This document shows, piece after piece, positions 37,696 to 49,343 of a stretch of DNA of 64,000 nt (positions are counted from its first letter, which is position 1; each line of letters begins with the position of its first letter). The notes below the pieces were generated by a model. The model did not search any database, was not told where the DNA came from, and was given only the letters and a program-made list of their open reading frames with translations. Location of the stretch: assembly GCA_028139285.1 (NCBI GenBank), contig JAOINI010000001.1, positions 1 to 64,000 on the forward strand, given 5' to 3'. Source of the stretch: Candidatus Pelagibacter sp. GTDB taxonomy: Bacteria > Pseudomonadota > Alphaproteobacteria > Pelagibacterales > Pelagibacteraceae. A program made the position numbers and the translations under genes.

Positions 37696-38749
37696 TTATA
37701 TTATTGTTGGAGGTGGGTGCGCGGGTTTATCTTTAGCCTATGAGCTTGAAATAAATGATAAGTTAAAGGAGAAAACTTTAGCAATAATAGAAACCCGTGA
37801 AGAGTATAAGAGAGACAAAACTTGGTCATTCTGGAAAGTATTTGATCATAATTTCGAAGATTGTGTAATTAAAAGTTGGAATAATTTTACAATAAATACT
37901 GCTGAAAACTATAATGAACTAACAAATAAAAAATTTCCTTACCAAAGTATCGATAGTGGAAAATTTTATAAAAAGATAAATTCTAAACTCTCCACAAATT
38001 CCAATATTAGTTTTTTCAGAAATCTAAATGAAGTTAATTCAGAAAATTCAATAATTTTTAATAGTATTTTTGAAAAAGAACTTGATAAATCTGGGTTGTG
38101 GCAACACTTTCAAGGTGTTGAGATAGAGACACCTAAAAATATTTTTGATGAGGAAATTATAAACTTAATGGATTTTAATTGTGATCAGAGAAAAGATGTA
38201 CATTTTTTCTACACACTGCCATTCAGCAAAAATAAAGCTTTGATTGAAACTACTTGGTTATCAGATTTAGAGGATAAGAGCCTCAGAGATTATGACCTTC
38301 AATTAGAAAATTATATTAAGAATAATCTGGGTATAAAAAAATATAAAATAAATTTTACTGAAAAAGGAGCTATACCACTCTTTTCTCCATCATTAAGAAA
38401 TAATAATAAAATAGTTAATATTGGATCAGCTGGTGGGATGACTCGGTTAAGTACAGGTTACACTTTTTTGAACATTCAAGAACATAGTCGTTATATTGTA
38501 AAAAATATTGATATTATTAATAAAGCAAAAATATTTTCCATAGGAAAAAAATATCAGTTTTTAGATAAAGTATTTCTTAGAGTATTAGAAAATCATCCAG
38601 AAAAGATGCCTAAAATTTTTTTTAATATGTTTAAAACTTCTTCAAATACAATTATAAAATTTTTATCAAATAAAAGTAATATAATTGAAGATATAAATAT
38701 TATTAGCAAAATGCCAAAATTAATTTTTTTAAAAGCATTGTTTAATTAA
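37682..38749 (+). CDS. crtY: Lycopene beta-cyclase
   Basis: This flavin-dependent cyclase makes beta-carotene from lycopene. The 355 residues have the dinucleotide motif YIIVGGGCAGLSLAYEL (about 5-21), the KTWSFW motif, the LPFSKNKALIETTW region, and IGSAGGMTRLSTGYTF, all typical of CrtY. It overlaps crtB by 14 nt and blh by one base. Confidence 0.94.
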   Translation: MKEFDYIIVGGGCAGLSLAYELEINDKLKEKTLAIIETREEYKRDKTWSFWKVFDHNFEDCVIKSWNNFTINTAENYNELTNKKFPYQSIDSGKFYKKINSKLSTNSNISFFRNLNEVNSENSIIFNSIFEKELDKSGLWQHFQGVEIETPKNIFDEEIINLMDFNCDQRKDVHFFYTLPFSKNKALIETTWLSDLEDKSLRDYDLQLENYIKNNLGIKKYKINFTEKGAIPLFSPSLRNNNKIVNIGSAGGMTRLSTGYTFLNIQEHSRYIVKNIDIINKAKIFSIGKKYQFLDKVFLRVLENHPEKMPKIFFNMFKTSSNTIIKFLSNKSNIIEDINIISKMPKLIFLKALFN

Positions 38750-39654
38750 TGGAAAATATTAACTTTAAGCATTCAATTATATTTTTTAATTTTTGTATAT
38801 TGATAAGCCCTCTATATCTTATGCTCAATTTTGAACCAGTTATATTTTGCTTGTTTTTAATTTTAATTTTGGGAATTTCTCACGGCGCATTAGATAATAT
38901 CAAAGGAAAAAAGCTTTTAAAATTATTTGGATACAGACAAATTATATCCTTTTATCTTGCATATTTATTAATCTCATCATTTATAATTATATTCTGGTTA
39001 ATGTTTCCTAATACAATTTTATTGTTATTTTTGATTGTGGCCGCCTATCATTTTGGAAAAGAAGATACAGTATTTTTTTTTAGAAAAAAGTTTTTTATAT
39101 CTGAATGTTTATTCTTCTTAAAAGGATCAACAGTAATTATGGCTCCATTATTATTAAAGAGAGAGGAAACTAGTGAGATATTTAGGATTCTAAATTTTAA
39201 AGTTTTTGAAACAGGATTTTTTAGTAATGAATTTTTAATTGGGATGTTATGTATTGGTTTTTTATCATCTATGTATATTTCAAAAAAAGAAAACATAAAT
39301 CTAAAAGGCATCATGATCATGGACTTCTTATCTTTAATCATACTAAATCTTTTTTTGTCACCTATTTTAGCTTTCACTCTTTATTTTTGTTTTCTTCACT
39401 CAATTAGGCATTCGATTACTCTTATTTTTGAATTGGATAGCTCTTTCAAATCAGGGCTAAAAAAATTTATTATTAAAGCTATCCCTTTAACTTTTGTAAC
39501 TGCTGTAATATTTTTATTTGCAATATATTTTTTAAATAATTTTTACAAGCTTGATGAGGCTATTTATAAGGTAATATTTATTGGTTTGGCGTCACTTACT
39601 TTTCCGCATATATTGTTAGAATATTTTTTAGAAAAAAATGAAAAAAGAACTTAA
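38749..39654 (+). CDS. blh: Beta-carotene 15,15'-dioxygenase, Brp/Blh family
   Basis: This membrane enzyme cleaves beta-carotene to two retinals, the chromophore of proteorhodopsin. The 301 residues have several hydrophobic helices and the conserved iron-site histidines in ISHGALDN (H45), YHFGKED (about 100), LHSIRHSI (about 217) and FPHILLEYF near the C-terminus. Its presence implies a rhodopsin elsewhere in the genome. It overlaps ispH by 17 nt. Confidence 0.93.
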   Translation: MENINFKHSIIFFNFCILISPLYLMLNFEPVIFCLFLILILGISHGALDNIKGKKLLKLFGYRQIISFYLAYLLISSFIIIFWLMFPNTILLLFLIVAAYHFGKEDTVFFFRKKFFISECLFFLKGSTVIMAPLLLKREETSEIFRILNFKVFETGFFSNEFLIGMLCIGFLSSMYISKKENINLKGIMIMDFLSLIILNLFLSPILAFTLYFCFLHSIRHSITLIFELDSSFKSGLKKFIIKAIPLTFVTAVIFLFAIYFLNNFYKLDEAIYKVIFIGLASLTFPHILLEYFLEKNEKRT

Positions 39655-40582
39655 AATTTATTTAGCGTCACCAAGAGGATTTTGTGCTGGAGTTAAAAGA
39701 GCAATTGAAATAGTTGAAAAATCTATCAGCAAGTTTGGAGCTCCGGTATATGTTCGTCATGAAATAGTGCACAATAAACAGGTTGTTGAAGAGTTAAAAG
39801 AAAAAGGCGCAATTTTCGTTGATGAACTATCTGACGTAAATGACGCAAGTAGACCTGTAATTTTCTCAGCTCATGGAGTACCAAAGTCAGTCCCAGAAGA
39901 AGCTAAATTAAAAAATTTATCCTTTGTAGATGCAACTTGTCCATTAGTTTCAAAAGTTCACAGAGAGTCTGAACAATTAAATAAAAATGGTTTCGATATA
40001 TTATTAATCGGGCATAAAAATCACCCTGAAGTTATTGGCACAATGGGTCAACTTCCGAAAGGATCAATTAAACTAATTGAGACAAAAAATGATGTTGATC
40101 TGCTTAAAGAAAACGATTTTAAAAAACCTCTTGCATATATTACTCAAACAACCTTATCCGTAGATGATACAGCTGAAATAATTGAAGCTCTTAAAAGCAA
40201 GTTTCCAAAAATTAAAGGCCCTATTAAAGAGGATATATGTTACGCAACTACTAACAGACAATCCGCAGTAAAAAAGATAGCTTCCAAGTGTGATATGTTT
40301 TTTGTAGTGGGTAGCCGTAACTCATCTAATTCTGTCAGGTTAGTTGAAGTTGCAAAAAAAGCGGGTTGTAATAATTCTCATTTAATGCATTCTGAAAAAG
40401 AAATTCCTTTCAATGAAATAGAAAATTCTGAAACCATCGGGATATCTTCTGGAGCGTCTGCACCAGAAAAGCTTGTTCAAACTTTGTTGAACAGTTTAAG
40501 AAAAGATAGAAATGTTTCTATTGAAGAAGTAATAGTTGCAGAAGAAAAGGTTGTATTTAAATTGCCGAAAGAACTCAATTAA
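39638..40582 (+). CDS. ispH: 4-hydroxy-3-methylbut-2-enyl diphosphate reductase
   Basis: This 4Fe-4S enzyme makes IPP and DMAPP in the last MEP step. The 314 residues have the three cluster cysteines in PRGFCAGVKRA, DATCPLV and EDICYATTNRQ, with SAHGVP and the Glu region between them. It overlaps blh by 17 nt, so precursor supply and carotenoid use sit in one transcript. ispH-thrB-rnhA is a known alphaproteobacterial order. Confidence 0.96.
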   Translation: MKKELKIYLASPRGFCAGVKRAIEIVEKSISKFGAPVYVRHEIVHNKQVVEELKEKGAIFVDELSDVNDASRPVIFSAHGVPKSVPEEAKLKNLSFVDATCPLVSKVHRESEQLNKNGFDILLIGHKNHPEVIGTMGQLPKGSIKLIETKNDVDLLKENDFKKPLAYITQTTLSVDDTAEIIEALKSKFPKIKGPIKEDICYATTNRQSAVKKIASKCDMFFVVGSRNSSNSVRLVEVAKKAGCNNSHLMHSEKEIPFNEIENSETIGISSGASAPEKLVQTLLNSLRKDRNVSIEEVIVAEEKVVFKLPKELN

Positions 40583-41550
40583 TGGCTGTCTACACAAAGT
40601 TAAATCAAAAAAAGATTGAGGAAATTTTATCTAATTATAGTTTAGGTAAGTTGGACTCATACAAGGGAATTGAAGAAGGTATTGAAAATACAAACTATTT
40701 TTTATCGGTTAATAAAAAAAAGTTTATATTAACTATTTACGAAAAAAGAGTAAAATCTACGGATCTTCCTTTTTTTTCTAATCTAATGTCATCTCTTAAT
40801 AAAGCTAGCTTTAAATGCCCTGCTCCTATTTCTAATAATAATAATGAAACTATTACAAATTTTGGGGAAAAAAAATTAATGATCGTGTCATTTATTGAGG
40901 GAAAAGCAAAACAAAATTTATCTCCTATTAATTGTAAATCAATCGGATCTGAAATAGCTAAAATGCATGAGCTCACAAAGAATTTAAAATTAAAAAGACA
41001 AAATGACCTATCCATAAATTCATGGAGAAAATTATTTAATTCAGTCAAAGATAAGTGTGAAAATATACATAAAGATCTGCCAAGATTAATTGAAGAGAAT
41101 CTTAATGATGTTGAAAAAAATTGGCCAAAAAATCTGCCAAGAGGAATAATCCATGCAGATTTATTTCACGACAATATTTTTTTTATTCAAGATAAATTTA
41201 GTGGTGTAATTGACTTTTATTTTTCATGTGAAGATTATTTTGCGTTTGAAATCGCTATTTGCTTTAACGCTTTATGTTTTGACGGTCTAAAAAATAATTT
41301 AAGTTTTAACGTTACAAAAGCAAAGAATTTTATAGATGGATATACATCTGTAAGAAAATTGTCTAACGAAGAATTGAGTAATATTAAAGTTTTGTCTCAA
41401 GGCGCTGCTTTGAGATTCTTGCTAACTCGAGTATTCGATACATTAAATAAAGTAGAAGGAGCAATAGTCAAAATTAAAGATCCAATGGAGTATTTAAAAA
41501 GATTAGAATTTCATAAGAATGCAAAAAATCATGAGGATTATTTCTTTTAA
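40582..41550 (+). CDS. thrB: Homoserine kinase, choline-kinase-like type
   Basis: This phosphorylates homoserine for threonine synthesis. It is of the APH/choline-kinase fold rather than the GHMP type. The 322 residues show GIENTNYFLSV near the N-terminus, the catalytic loop GIIHADLFHDNIFF (about 188-201), and GVIDFYFSCEDYF. thrC is nearby on the other strand. It shares TAATG with ispH. Confidence 0.94.
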   Translation: MAVYTKLNQKKIEEILSNYSLGKLDSYKGIEEGIENTNYFLSVNKKKFILTIYEKRVKSTDLPFFSNLMSSLNKASFKCPAPISNNNNETITNFGEKKLMIVSFIEGKAKQNLSPINCKSIGSEIAKMHELTKNLKLKRQNDLSINSWRKLFNSVKDKCENIHKDLPRLIEENLNDVEKNWPKNLPRGIIHADLFHDNIFFIQDKFSGVIDFYFSCEDYFAFEIAICFNALCFDGLKNNLSFNVTKAKNFIDGYTSVRKLSNEELSNIKVLSQGAALRFLLTRVFDTLNKVEGAIVKIKDPMEYLKRLEFHKNAKNHEDYFF

Positions 41551-41972
41551 TGAAACTGAAAATTTATACTGATGGTGCTTGCTCTGGAAATCCTGGGAAA
41601 GGTGGTTGGGCAGCAATCATATTGGATGACTCTAGTCAATCAAGTATTTCTGGAAGTGAAAATAATACAACTAATAATAGGATGGAATTAATGGCTCCAA
41701 TTATGGCATTAAAAAAAATAAAAATGAAATCAGAGATTACAATTTTTACTGACTCTAAATATGTTAAAGATGGAATAACTGATTGGATTAAAAAGTGGAA
41801 AGTTAATAATTGGAAAGGTTCAAACAAGAAACCAGTTAAAAATAAAGATCTTTGGATTAAATTGGATAATGTTTGTCTAAAACATAAAATTACTTGGAAA
41901 TGGGTTAAGGCACATGCAGGTAACAAATATAATAATCTTGTTGATGAATTAGCAGTTTCGAAAACTAAATAG
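41550..41972 (+). CDS. rnhA: Ribonuclease HI
   Basis: This degrades RNA in RNA-DNA hybrids. The 140 residues contain YTDGACSGNPGKGGWA, the catalytic Glu in NNRMELMAP, FTDSKYVKDGI, and WVKAHAG with the last Asp in LVDELA. It ends the long + strand run; its stop overlaps the convergent peroxiredoxin by 8 nt. Confidence 0.97.
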   Translation: MKLKIYTDGACSGNPGKGGWAAIILDDSSQSSISGSENNTTNNRMELMAPIMALKKIKMKSEITIFTDSKYVKDGITDWIKKWKVNNWKGSNKKPVKNKDLWIKLDNVCLKHKITWKWVKAHAGNKYNNLVDELAVSKTK

Positions 41973-42450
41973 ATTTTAAAAAGCTTTCAGCTGAAGATAA
42001 TTCGCAGGTAGCTGTCTCTTTTTCTTCCTCTACTTTTTTAACTTCACCCTTCTCCACCAACATAGTGTATCGATTAGATCTTATTCCTAACCCTTTTTCG
42101 GATTTATCTACTTCTGCACCAATAGCTTTCGTAAATTTTAGAAAGGGATCACCAGCCATAAAAATTTTACTGCCAGCATTTTGGTTTTCACCCCAAGCCT
42201 TCATGACATTGGGATCATTTACAGCGATGCATATAATTTTTGTAATTCCTTTTTTAGTAGCTAAGTCGTAATTTTTTATATACCCAGGAAGATGGAGAGC
42301 TGAGCAAGTTTTTGTAAAAGCACCAGGCATTCCTAAAATGATAGTTTTGTTTTTACAAAGATCCAATATATCAATTTTTTTTACATCATTATTTTGATCA
42401 AGATAAAATAATTCGGAGTTAGGTAGTTTGTCTCCTATTTTTATTCTCAT
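41965..42450 (-). CDS. Peroxiredoxin, Prx5/AhpE-like (redoxin domain)
   Basis: This 161-residue thiol peroxidase has peroxidatic C49 in PGAFTKTCSALHLPGY, the Prx5 pattern (PGAFTxxCS). Later Cys are in IICIAVND and TATCELSS, the second of which could resolve the disulfide. It probably reduces hydrogen or organic peroxides in the cytosol. It overlaps thrC by 4 nt, so it is likely cotranscribed with the oxidase operon. Confidence 0.92.
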   Translation of the reverse strand: MRIKIGDKLPNSELFYLDQNNDVKKIDILDLCKNKTIILGMPGAFTKTCSALHLPGYIKNYDLATKKGITKIICIAVNDPNVMKAWGENQNAGSKIFMAGDPFLKFTKAIGAEVDKSEKGLGIRSNRYTMLVEKGEVKKVEEEKETATCELSSAESFLKSI

Positions 42451-43823
42451 TGTATTTTGCCCAAAATATAATTTTTAACTTCTGAATTTGAATTACCAAT
42501 AATATCAAATGTTTCCTTTTTATCTACATTCAACTTTAAATGCTTAGGTGAATCTAAATTTTTTCCTATAGCTTTTTTAATAGTATCGTTAAACTTGTAA
42601 GGATGAGCTGTGCCAAGAACAACTATATCCCCTAAATTTTTAAAACTTTTTGCCGCTCCTACTCCAGTAGCAGTATGAGGATCAATTATAAATTGATGCT
42701 CTTTATAAATTTTATTAATTATAGATATTGTCTCTTCATCTGTAACTTTTACTGCTTCAAAATCCTTTTTAATTTTATCAATTTCTTTTTTGTCTAAATT
42801 GAATAAATTTTTTGATGATAGATCATTCATTAATGACCCTACCTTACTATCGCTCTCATCTAATATATAATAAAGCAGCCTTTCAAAATTACTGGCAACT
42901 TGTATATCCATACTTGGTGTAATGGTTGCTTTCACTTTATCAGGTTTATATTCACCTGTATTAATAACTCTTTGTAAAATATCATTTTTATTTGTAGCGA
43001 CTATAAGTTTATTTATTGGCAAACCCATTTTTTTTGCAACGTATCCAGCATAGATATCTCCAAAATTACCAGTTGGTACTGAAAAACTTATATTGTTTTT
43101 TTTTAATCTAAAGAAAGAATAAAAATAATAAACAATTTGACAAACAATTCTCGCCCAATTGATAGAATTTACGCCTGACATATTTATTTTTGATCTAAAA
43201 CTATTTTCATTAAAAAGCTCTTTTACTATTTTTTGACAATCATCAAATGAACCTTCAATAGCTATATTATAAATATTAGCTCCACCAATTGTTGTCATTA
43301 TTTTTCTTTGAATATTTGAAATCTTATTATGCGGATGCAGTACAAAAAGATTTATATTTTTTCTATTGCTTAATGCAGCTATAGCCGCTGAACCAGTATC
43401 TCCTGATGTAGCAACTATGACATTTACAGTTTTGTCTTTAGCGACTTCTAAATGGTCATACATATTACCAATTACTTGCATTGCAATGTCTTTAAAAGCC
43501 AAAGTGGGTCCATGATAAAGTTCGAGAAGATTTAAATTTCCAATTTTTTTTATATTTACGACTTCTTTATCTTTAAAACTACTATAAGATTTTTGTATCA
43601 GTGAGCTAAGTTCTGCCTTTTTAATTTCACCTGAGCAGAAATTAAAGATAATTTCTGTAGCAAGTTCGTTATAATTTAGTTGACTTAAATTATTAAGTTC
43701 TTCTTGACTATACTTCTTTATATCAGCAGGCAAAAATAGCCCTCCACCTGGTGCAAGTCCTCTTAAGAAAATATCTTTAAAGCTAAATTCTAAAGATTTA
43801 TCTCTAGTGCTAAAATAATTCAT
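42447..43823 (-). CDS. thrC: Threonine synthase
   Basis: This PLP enzyme converts O-phosphohomoserine to threonine. The 458 residues have the N-terminal YFSTRD, the PLP Lys in PTLAFKDIAMQ (about 110), and VATSGDTGSAAIAAL. thrC downstream of surf1 is typical for Alphaproteobacteria. It overlaps surf1 by 4 nt. Confidence 0.96.
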   Translation of the reverse strand: MNYFSTRDKSLEFSFKDIFLRGLAPGGGLFLPADIKKYSQEELNNLSQLNYNELATEIIFNFCSGEIKKAELSSLIQKSYSSFKDKEVVNIKKIGNLNLLELYHGPTLAFKDIAMQVIGNMYDHLEVAKDKTVNVIVATSGDTGSAAIAALSNRKNINLFVLHPHNKISNIQRKIMTTIGGANIYNIAIEGSFDDCQKIVKELFNENSFRSKINMSGVNSINWARIVCQIVYYFYSFFRLKKNNISFSVPTGNFGDIYAGYVAKKMGLPINKLIVATNKNDILQRVINTGEYKPDKVKATITPSMDIQVASNFERLLYYILDESDSKVGSLMNDLSSKNLFNLDKKEIDKIKKDFEAVKVTDEETISIINKIYKEHQFIIDPHTATGVGAAKSFKNLGDIVVLGTAHPYKFNDTIKKAIGKNLDSPKHLKLNVDKKETFDIIGNSNSEVKNYILGKIQ

Positions 43824-44482
43824 TTTTTTCTTCTAAAATATAAATAATAAAAAATTATTGAGATTGATATTGCATACCACGTTATAGCATATTTAAGGTG
43901 ATTATTTGGCACATCTATACTTATCTTTTTAGGAAGTGGTGTCTTGGCCTTATTATCCTCTAAAAAAATTACAAACTCATTAAATTGCTCTCCCGTAGCC
44001 TCTTTTAAATCTTCTAAATTTAATGAAAACCAAATATTATTTAAAATATCATTATCTGGTTTGAATATACTTGGTTTATAAATTTCTCTCAAAAGTCCAA
44101 TTATTTCACTATCAGTATCTGCTTTAAAGTTTATGCTTGCGCTATCTTTTAATTCTTTTTTAATCCATCCTCTATTAATTAAAACATTTTGATTTTTGTC
44201 AGTCCTAAAAGGAGTGATTACATCATATCCAGGTTTCCCGCTATCATTCAAGCTATAAAGGTAAATTTGCTTGTTGAAATTAAATTTTCCTTTAGCACTT
44301 ACTCTCTGATAGTTTGTCTTAATTGAATTAGAGTACTCTATTGGTTTAGAGTCTAATCCAAAAGTAATTTCACTTATTAGTTCTAGCTTCCATTGCAATC
44401 TATAAAGTTGCCAAGTTCCTAAAGCACAAAATAGCGTTACAAAAAAAATTACGAATAGTTGAAATAAAAATGCTCTTTTCAA
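43820..44482 (-). CDS. surf1: SURF1 cytochrome oxidase assembly protein
   Basis: This inner-membrane factor helps insert heme a into oxidase subunit I. Two membrane helices lie at the N-terminus (LFQLFVIFFVTLFCALGTW) and C-terminus (AITWYAISISIIFYYLYF), with a periplasmic domain holding VLINRGWI. No ATG exists near the start; TTG at 44482, 7 nt after the ctaE stop, gives about 220 residues, while a TTG at 44518 would overlap ctaE by 29 nt. Confidence 0.9.
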   Translation of the reverse strand: MKRAFLFQLFVIFFVTLFCALGTWQLYRLQWKLELISEITFGLDSKPIEYSNSIKTNYQRVSAKGKFNFNKQIYLYSLNDSGKPGYDVITPFRTDKNQNVLINRGWIKKELKDSASINFKADTDSEIIGLLREIYKPSIFKPDNDILNNIWFSLNLEDLKEATGEQFNEFVIFLEDNKAKTPLPKKISIDVPNNHLKYAITWYAISISIIFYYLYFRRKK

Positions 44483-44489
44483 TTTGAGA

Positions 44490-45281
44490 TTAGCTTCCCC
44501 AAATATAGATCGCAGCAAATAAGAATAACCAAACTACGTCAACAAAATGCCAGTACCAGGCTGCTGCTTCAAATCCGAAATGGTGTTGAGGCGTCGAGTG
44601 GCCTTTCATTGATCGAAATAAACAAACTGCTAGAAAAATAGTTCCAACAATTACGTGAAAGCCATGAAAACCAGTCGACATATAAAAAGTGGAACCATAA
44701 ATTCCGCCATCTAAAGTAAATGTTGCATGATGGTATTCATAAGCTTGAAAACAAGAAAATATAAATCCTAAAAATACTGTTGCGATTAAACCATTTACTA
44801 ATCCTTTTCTGTCATTTTCTAACATTGCATGATGCGCCCAAGTTACAGTAGTTCCTGATAACAATAAAATTAGAGTGTTGATTAATGGTATATCCCAAGG
44901 ATCAAAAGTTTTAATATCTGCTGGAGGCCATATACCTCCTATAGAGTCTGGTGGAAATAAACTAGCGTTAAAAAAAGCCCAGAACCAAGCAACAAAAAAC
45001 ATTACTTCAGAAGCGATAAATAATGTCATGCCGTACCTGTGTCCAATTTGAACTACTGGCGTATGATGACCTTGATGCTCTGCTTCTTCTATAACATCTC
45101 TCCACCACATAAATGCACCATAAACTACTAACGCAAAACCAATCAATAATAACCAAAGGGCTTTAGAGTGAAAGTAATAAACTGCTCCAAAAGCTAAGAC
45201 TAAAGTTGCAAATGAAACATAGATCGGCCAAGGACTTGGGTCAACTAGATGGTAATCGTGTTTTGGTTTTTCTGCTGACAT
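44490..45281 (-). CDS. ctaE: Cytochrome c oxidase subunit III
   Basis: This seven-helix oxidase subunit supports the proton-entry path. The 263 residues begin [14 protein letters not shown] and contain [33 protein letters not shown] and [13 protein letters not shown], and end [22 protein letters not shown] ([15 protein letters not shown]). The start shares TAATG with the ctaG stop. Confidence 0.97.
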   Translation of the reverse strand: MSAEKPKHDYHLVDPSPWPIYVSFATLVLAFGAVYYFHSKALWLLLIGFALVVYGAFMWWRDVIEEAEHQGHHTPVVQIGHRYGMTLFIASEVMFFVAWFWAFFNASLFPPDSIGGIWPPADIKTFDPWDIPLINTLILLLSGTTVTWAHHAMLENDRKGLVNGLIATVFLGFIFSCFQAYEYHHATFTLDGGIYGSTFYMSTGFHGFHVIVGTIFLAVCLFRSMKGHSTPQHHFGFEAAAWYWHFVDVVWLFLFAAIYIWGS

Positions 45282-45832
45282 TATGTGTTACTCTTTTCAT
45301 AATAGCCTGATGAAAAAAAAGTAAAAGACAAAGTTACATCAGACATATTTTTAGTTTTATTATCATCAACGACTTTAGGATCCAAGAAAAATGTTAATAC
45401 AAACTCTTTTTTTTCACCTGGTTGTAAAGTTTGTTTTTCAAAACAAAAACAACCTATCTTATTCAGATAAATACCAAATGGTGATGGAGATACATTAAAT
45501 GTTGCTGAGCCTGAAGAAATTTCATTGCTAGGATTTTCAACGTTAAATTTAACTGTATGAACTTCGCCTGGTTTTAAATTTAAAGTATTCATCTCAGGAT
45601 AAAATTTCCAATCTAAAGTGCTATTAATGTTTGTATCAAATCTCATTTTATAGTCTTGGTTTACTATAATTTTTGGAATTTCTTTGTCAGTAGCGTTTTG
45701 AGTAGTTCCGCCGAATCCTGTTACTCTGCAAAACAAATCATATAAAGGAACTGCTGCAAAAGACAATCCAAGCATTAGTAAAAATATCGATACTAAAGCG
45801 ATAGGTGTTAAGTTTTTTTTGCTAATATTCAT
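45281..45832 (-). CDS. ctaG: Cytochrome c oxidase assembly protein CtaG/Cox11
   Basis: This copper chaperone delivers CuB to subunit I. The 183 residues have one N-terminal membrane helix, then [20 protein letters not shown], and the copper motif [10 protein letters not shown] with C-F-C. Its start ATG overlaps the stop of the small coxF-like gene (TAATG). Confidence 0.96.
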   Translation of the reverse strand: MNISKKNLTPIALVSIFLLMLGLSFAAVPLYDLFCRVTGFGGTTQNATDKEIPKIIVNQDYKMRFDTNINSTLDWKFYPEMNTLNLKPGEVHTVKFNVENPSNEISSGSATFNVSPSPFGIYLNKIGCFCFEKQTLQPGEKKEFVLTFFLDPKVVDDNKTKNMSDVTLSFTFFSSGYYEKSNT

Positions 45833-45945
45833 TATATTTCTCGATTATAAATTCCAATATTATAGAAAGTTAATACAAATAAAAAAATCATAAATAAGAT
45901 TAATATCAAAGCTGTTATTAGGTTTTTTTTCTTTTTATTCATCAT
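45832..45945 (-). CDS. Small single-helix membrane protein between ctaB and ctaG (CoxF-like)
   Basis: This 37-residue reading frame begins MMNKKKKNLI and consists of a Lys-rich N-terminus, one hydrophobic helix (about 9-28) and a short polar end. It fits exactly between its neighbours: its ATG overlaps the ctaB stop (ATGA) and its TAA overlaps the ctaG ATG (TAATG). That precise coupling is strong evidence that it is a real gene. Small membrane proteins at this operon position in other Alphaproteobacteria are annotated CoxF or oxidase small assembly protein; the function is not established. Confidence 0.75.
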   Translation of the reverse strand: MMNKKKKNLITALILILFMIFLFVLTFYNIGIYNREI

Positions 45946-46862
45946 ATTATTTTTAAAAAATTATCAATTAATAAAATTAAGAATATAAAAAACAAATAAA
46001 AAATTGAGTATATGAAAATTTTTCTCGCTATTTTATTTGAAATACTTGCTAATTTAGACCTATATAATCTAAAACATAAATAAACATAATATGCAGACAT
46101 CATAGAAGATATGGCTAGATAAAATACACTAGCAAAATTTAAAAAGTAAGGTGCAATTATTGCAGGTAGCATCATTAAAGCATAAAAAAGTATATTTACC
46201 TTTGTTGTTTTTGTTCCAGAAATTATAGGAAGCATTGGAATTTTCGCTTTTTTATAGTCACTTGATTTATATAAACTTAACGCCCAAAAGTGTGATGGTG
46301 TCCATAGAAAAATAATTAAAAATAAAATTAGTGGCTCAATAGAGATACTTCCGGTTGCTATTGTCCATCCAATAACAGGTGGTAATGCCCCGGCTGCACC
46401 ACCTATAACAATATTTTGTGGAGTTTTCCTTTTTAACCAAATCGTATAAATAAAAAAATAAAAAGCAATTGTTGAGGCTAATAAAATTGCAGAAATTAAG
46501 TTAGCTGAAAAATAAATTATACTTACTGACAAAGTTGATAAAACTATACCAAAATATAAAGCTTGATTTTTTTTTACTTTACCAGATGGGATTGGTCTTA
46601 AACAAGTTCTGCTCATCAAGGCATCTAGGTCTGACTCATACCACATATTTAGAGTTCCAGCAGCTCCAGACCCAATAGCTACAGCTAAGAGAGAAATGCA
46701 AGCAGATGTGAAGTCTACATTAATCGGTGCTATTAATAAACCTACCATACATGTAAATAGGACAAGAGACATTACCCTAGGTTTCATTAAGTTAAAAAAT
46801 GAACTTAGGTCCAATGCTAAACCAAGTTTAGAGTTTCTAGATTTTATACTTATCTGGTTCAA
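45942..46862 (-). CDS. ctaB: Protoheme IX farnesyltransferase (heme O synthase)
   Basis: This UbiA-superfamily enzyme farnesylates heme b to heme O for the oxidase. The 306 residues have the Asp-rich site NMWYESDLDALMSRT (about 72-86), the partner IPSGKV, and several membrane helices. The only suitable start is TTG at 46862, one base after the ctaD stop; the next Met is inside the first conserved region. Confidence 0.96.
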   Translation of the reverse strand: MNQISIKSRNSKLGLALDLSSFFNLMKPRVMSLVLFTCMVGLLIAPINVDFTSACISLLAVAIGSGAAGTLNMWYESDLDALMSRTCLRPIPSGKVKKNQALYFGIVLSTLSVSIIYFSANLISAILLASTIAFYFFIYTIWLKRKTPQNIVIGGAAGALPPVIGWTIATGSISIEPLILFLIIFLWTPSHFWALSLYKSSDYKKAKIPMLPIISGTKTTKVNILFYALMMLPAIIAPYFLNFASVFYLAISSMMSAYYVYLCFRLYRSKLASISNKIARKIFIYSIFYLFFIFLILLIDNFLKII

Positions 46863-46863
46863 T

Positions 46864-49292
<2,429 letters not shown>

Positions 49293-49343
49293 GAGTTTTT
49301 ATACAGCTTTTAGATGATTTCACAATTTCAATTAATGCGACAA

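Noticed and set aside
39048..39377. Open frame of 109 codons antisense to blh
   Set aside because: Shadow of a hydrophobic gene in AT-rich DNA; blh has clear histidine motifs and fits its operon.
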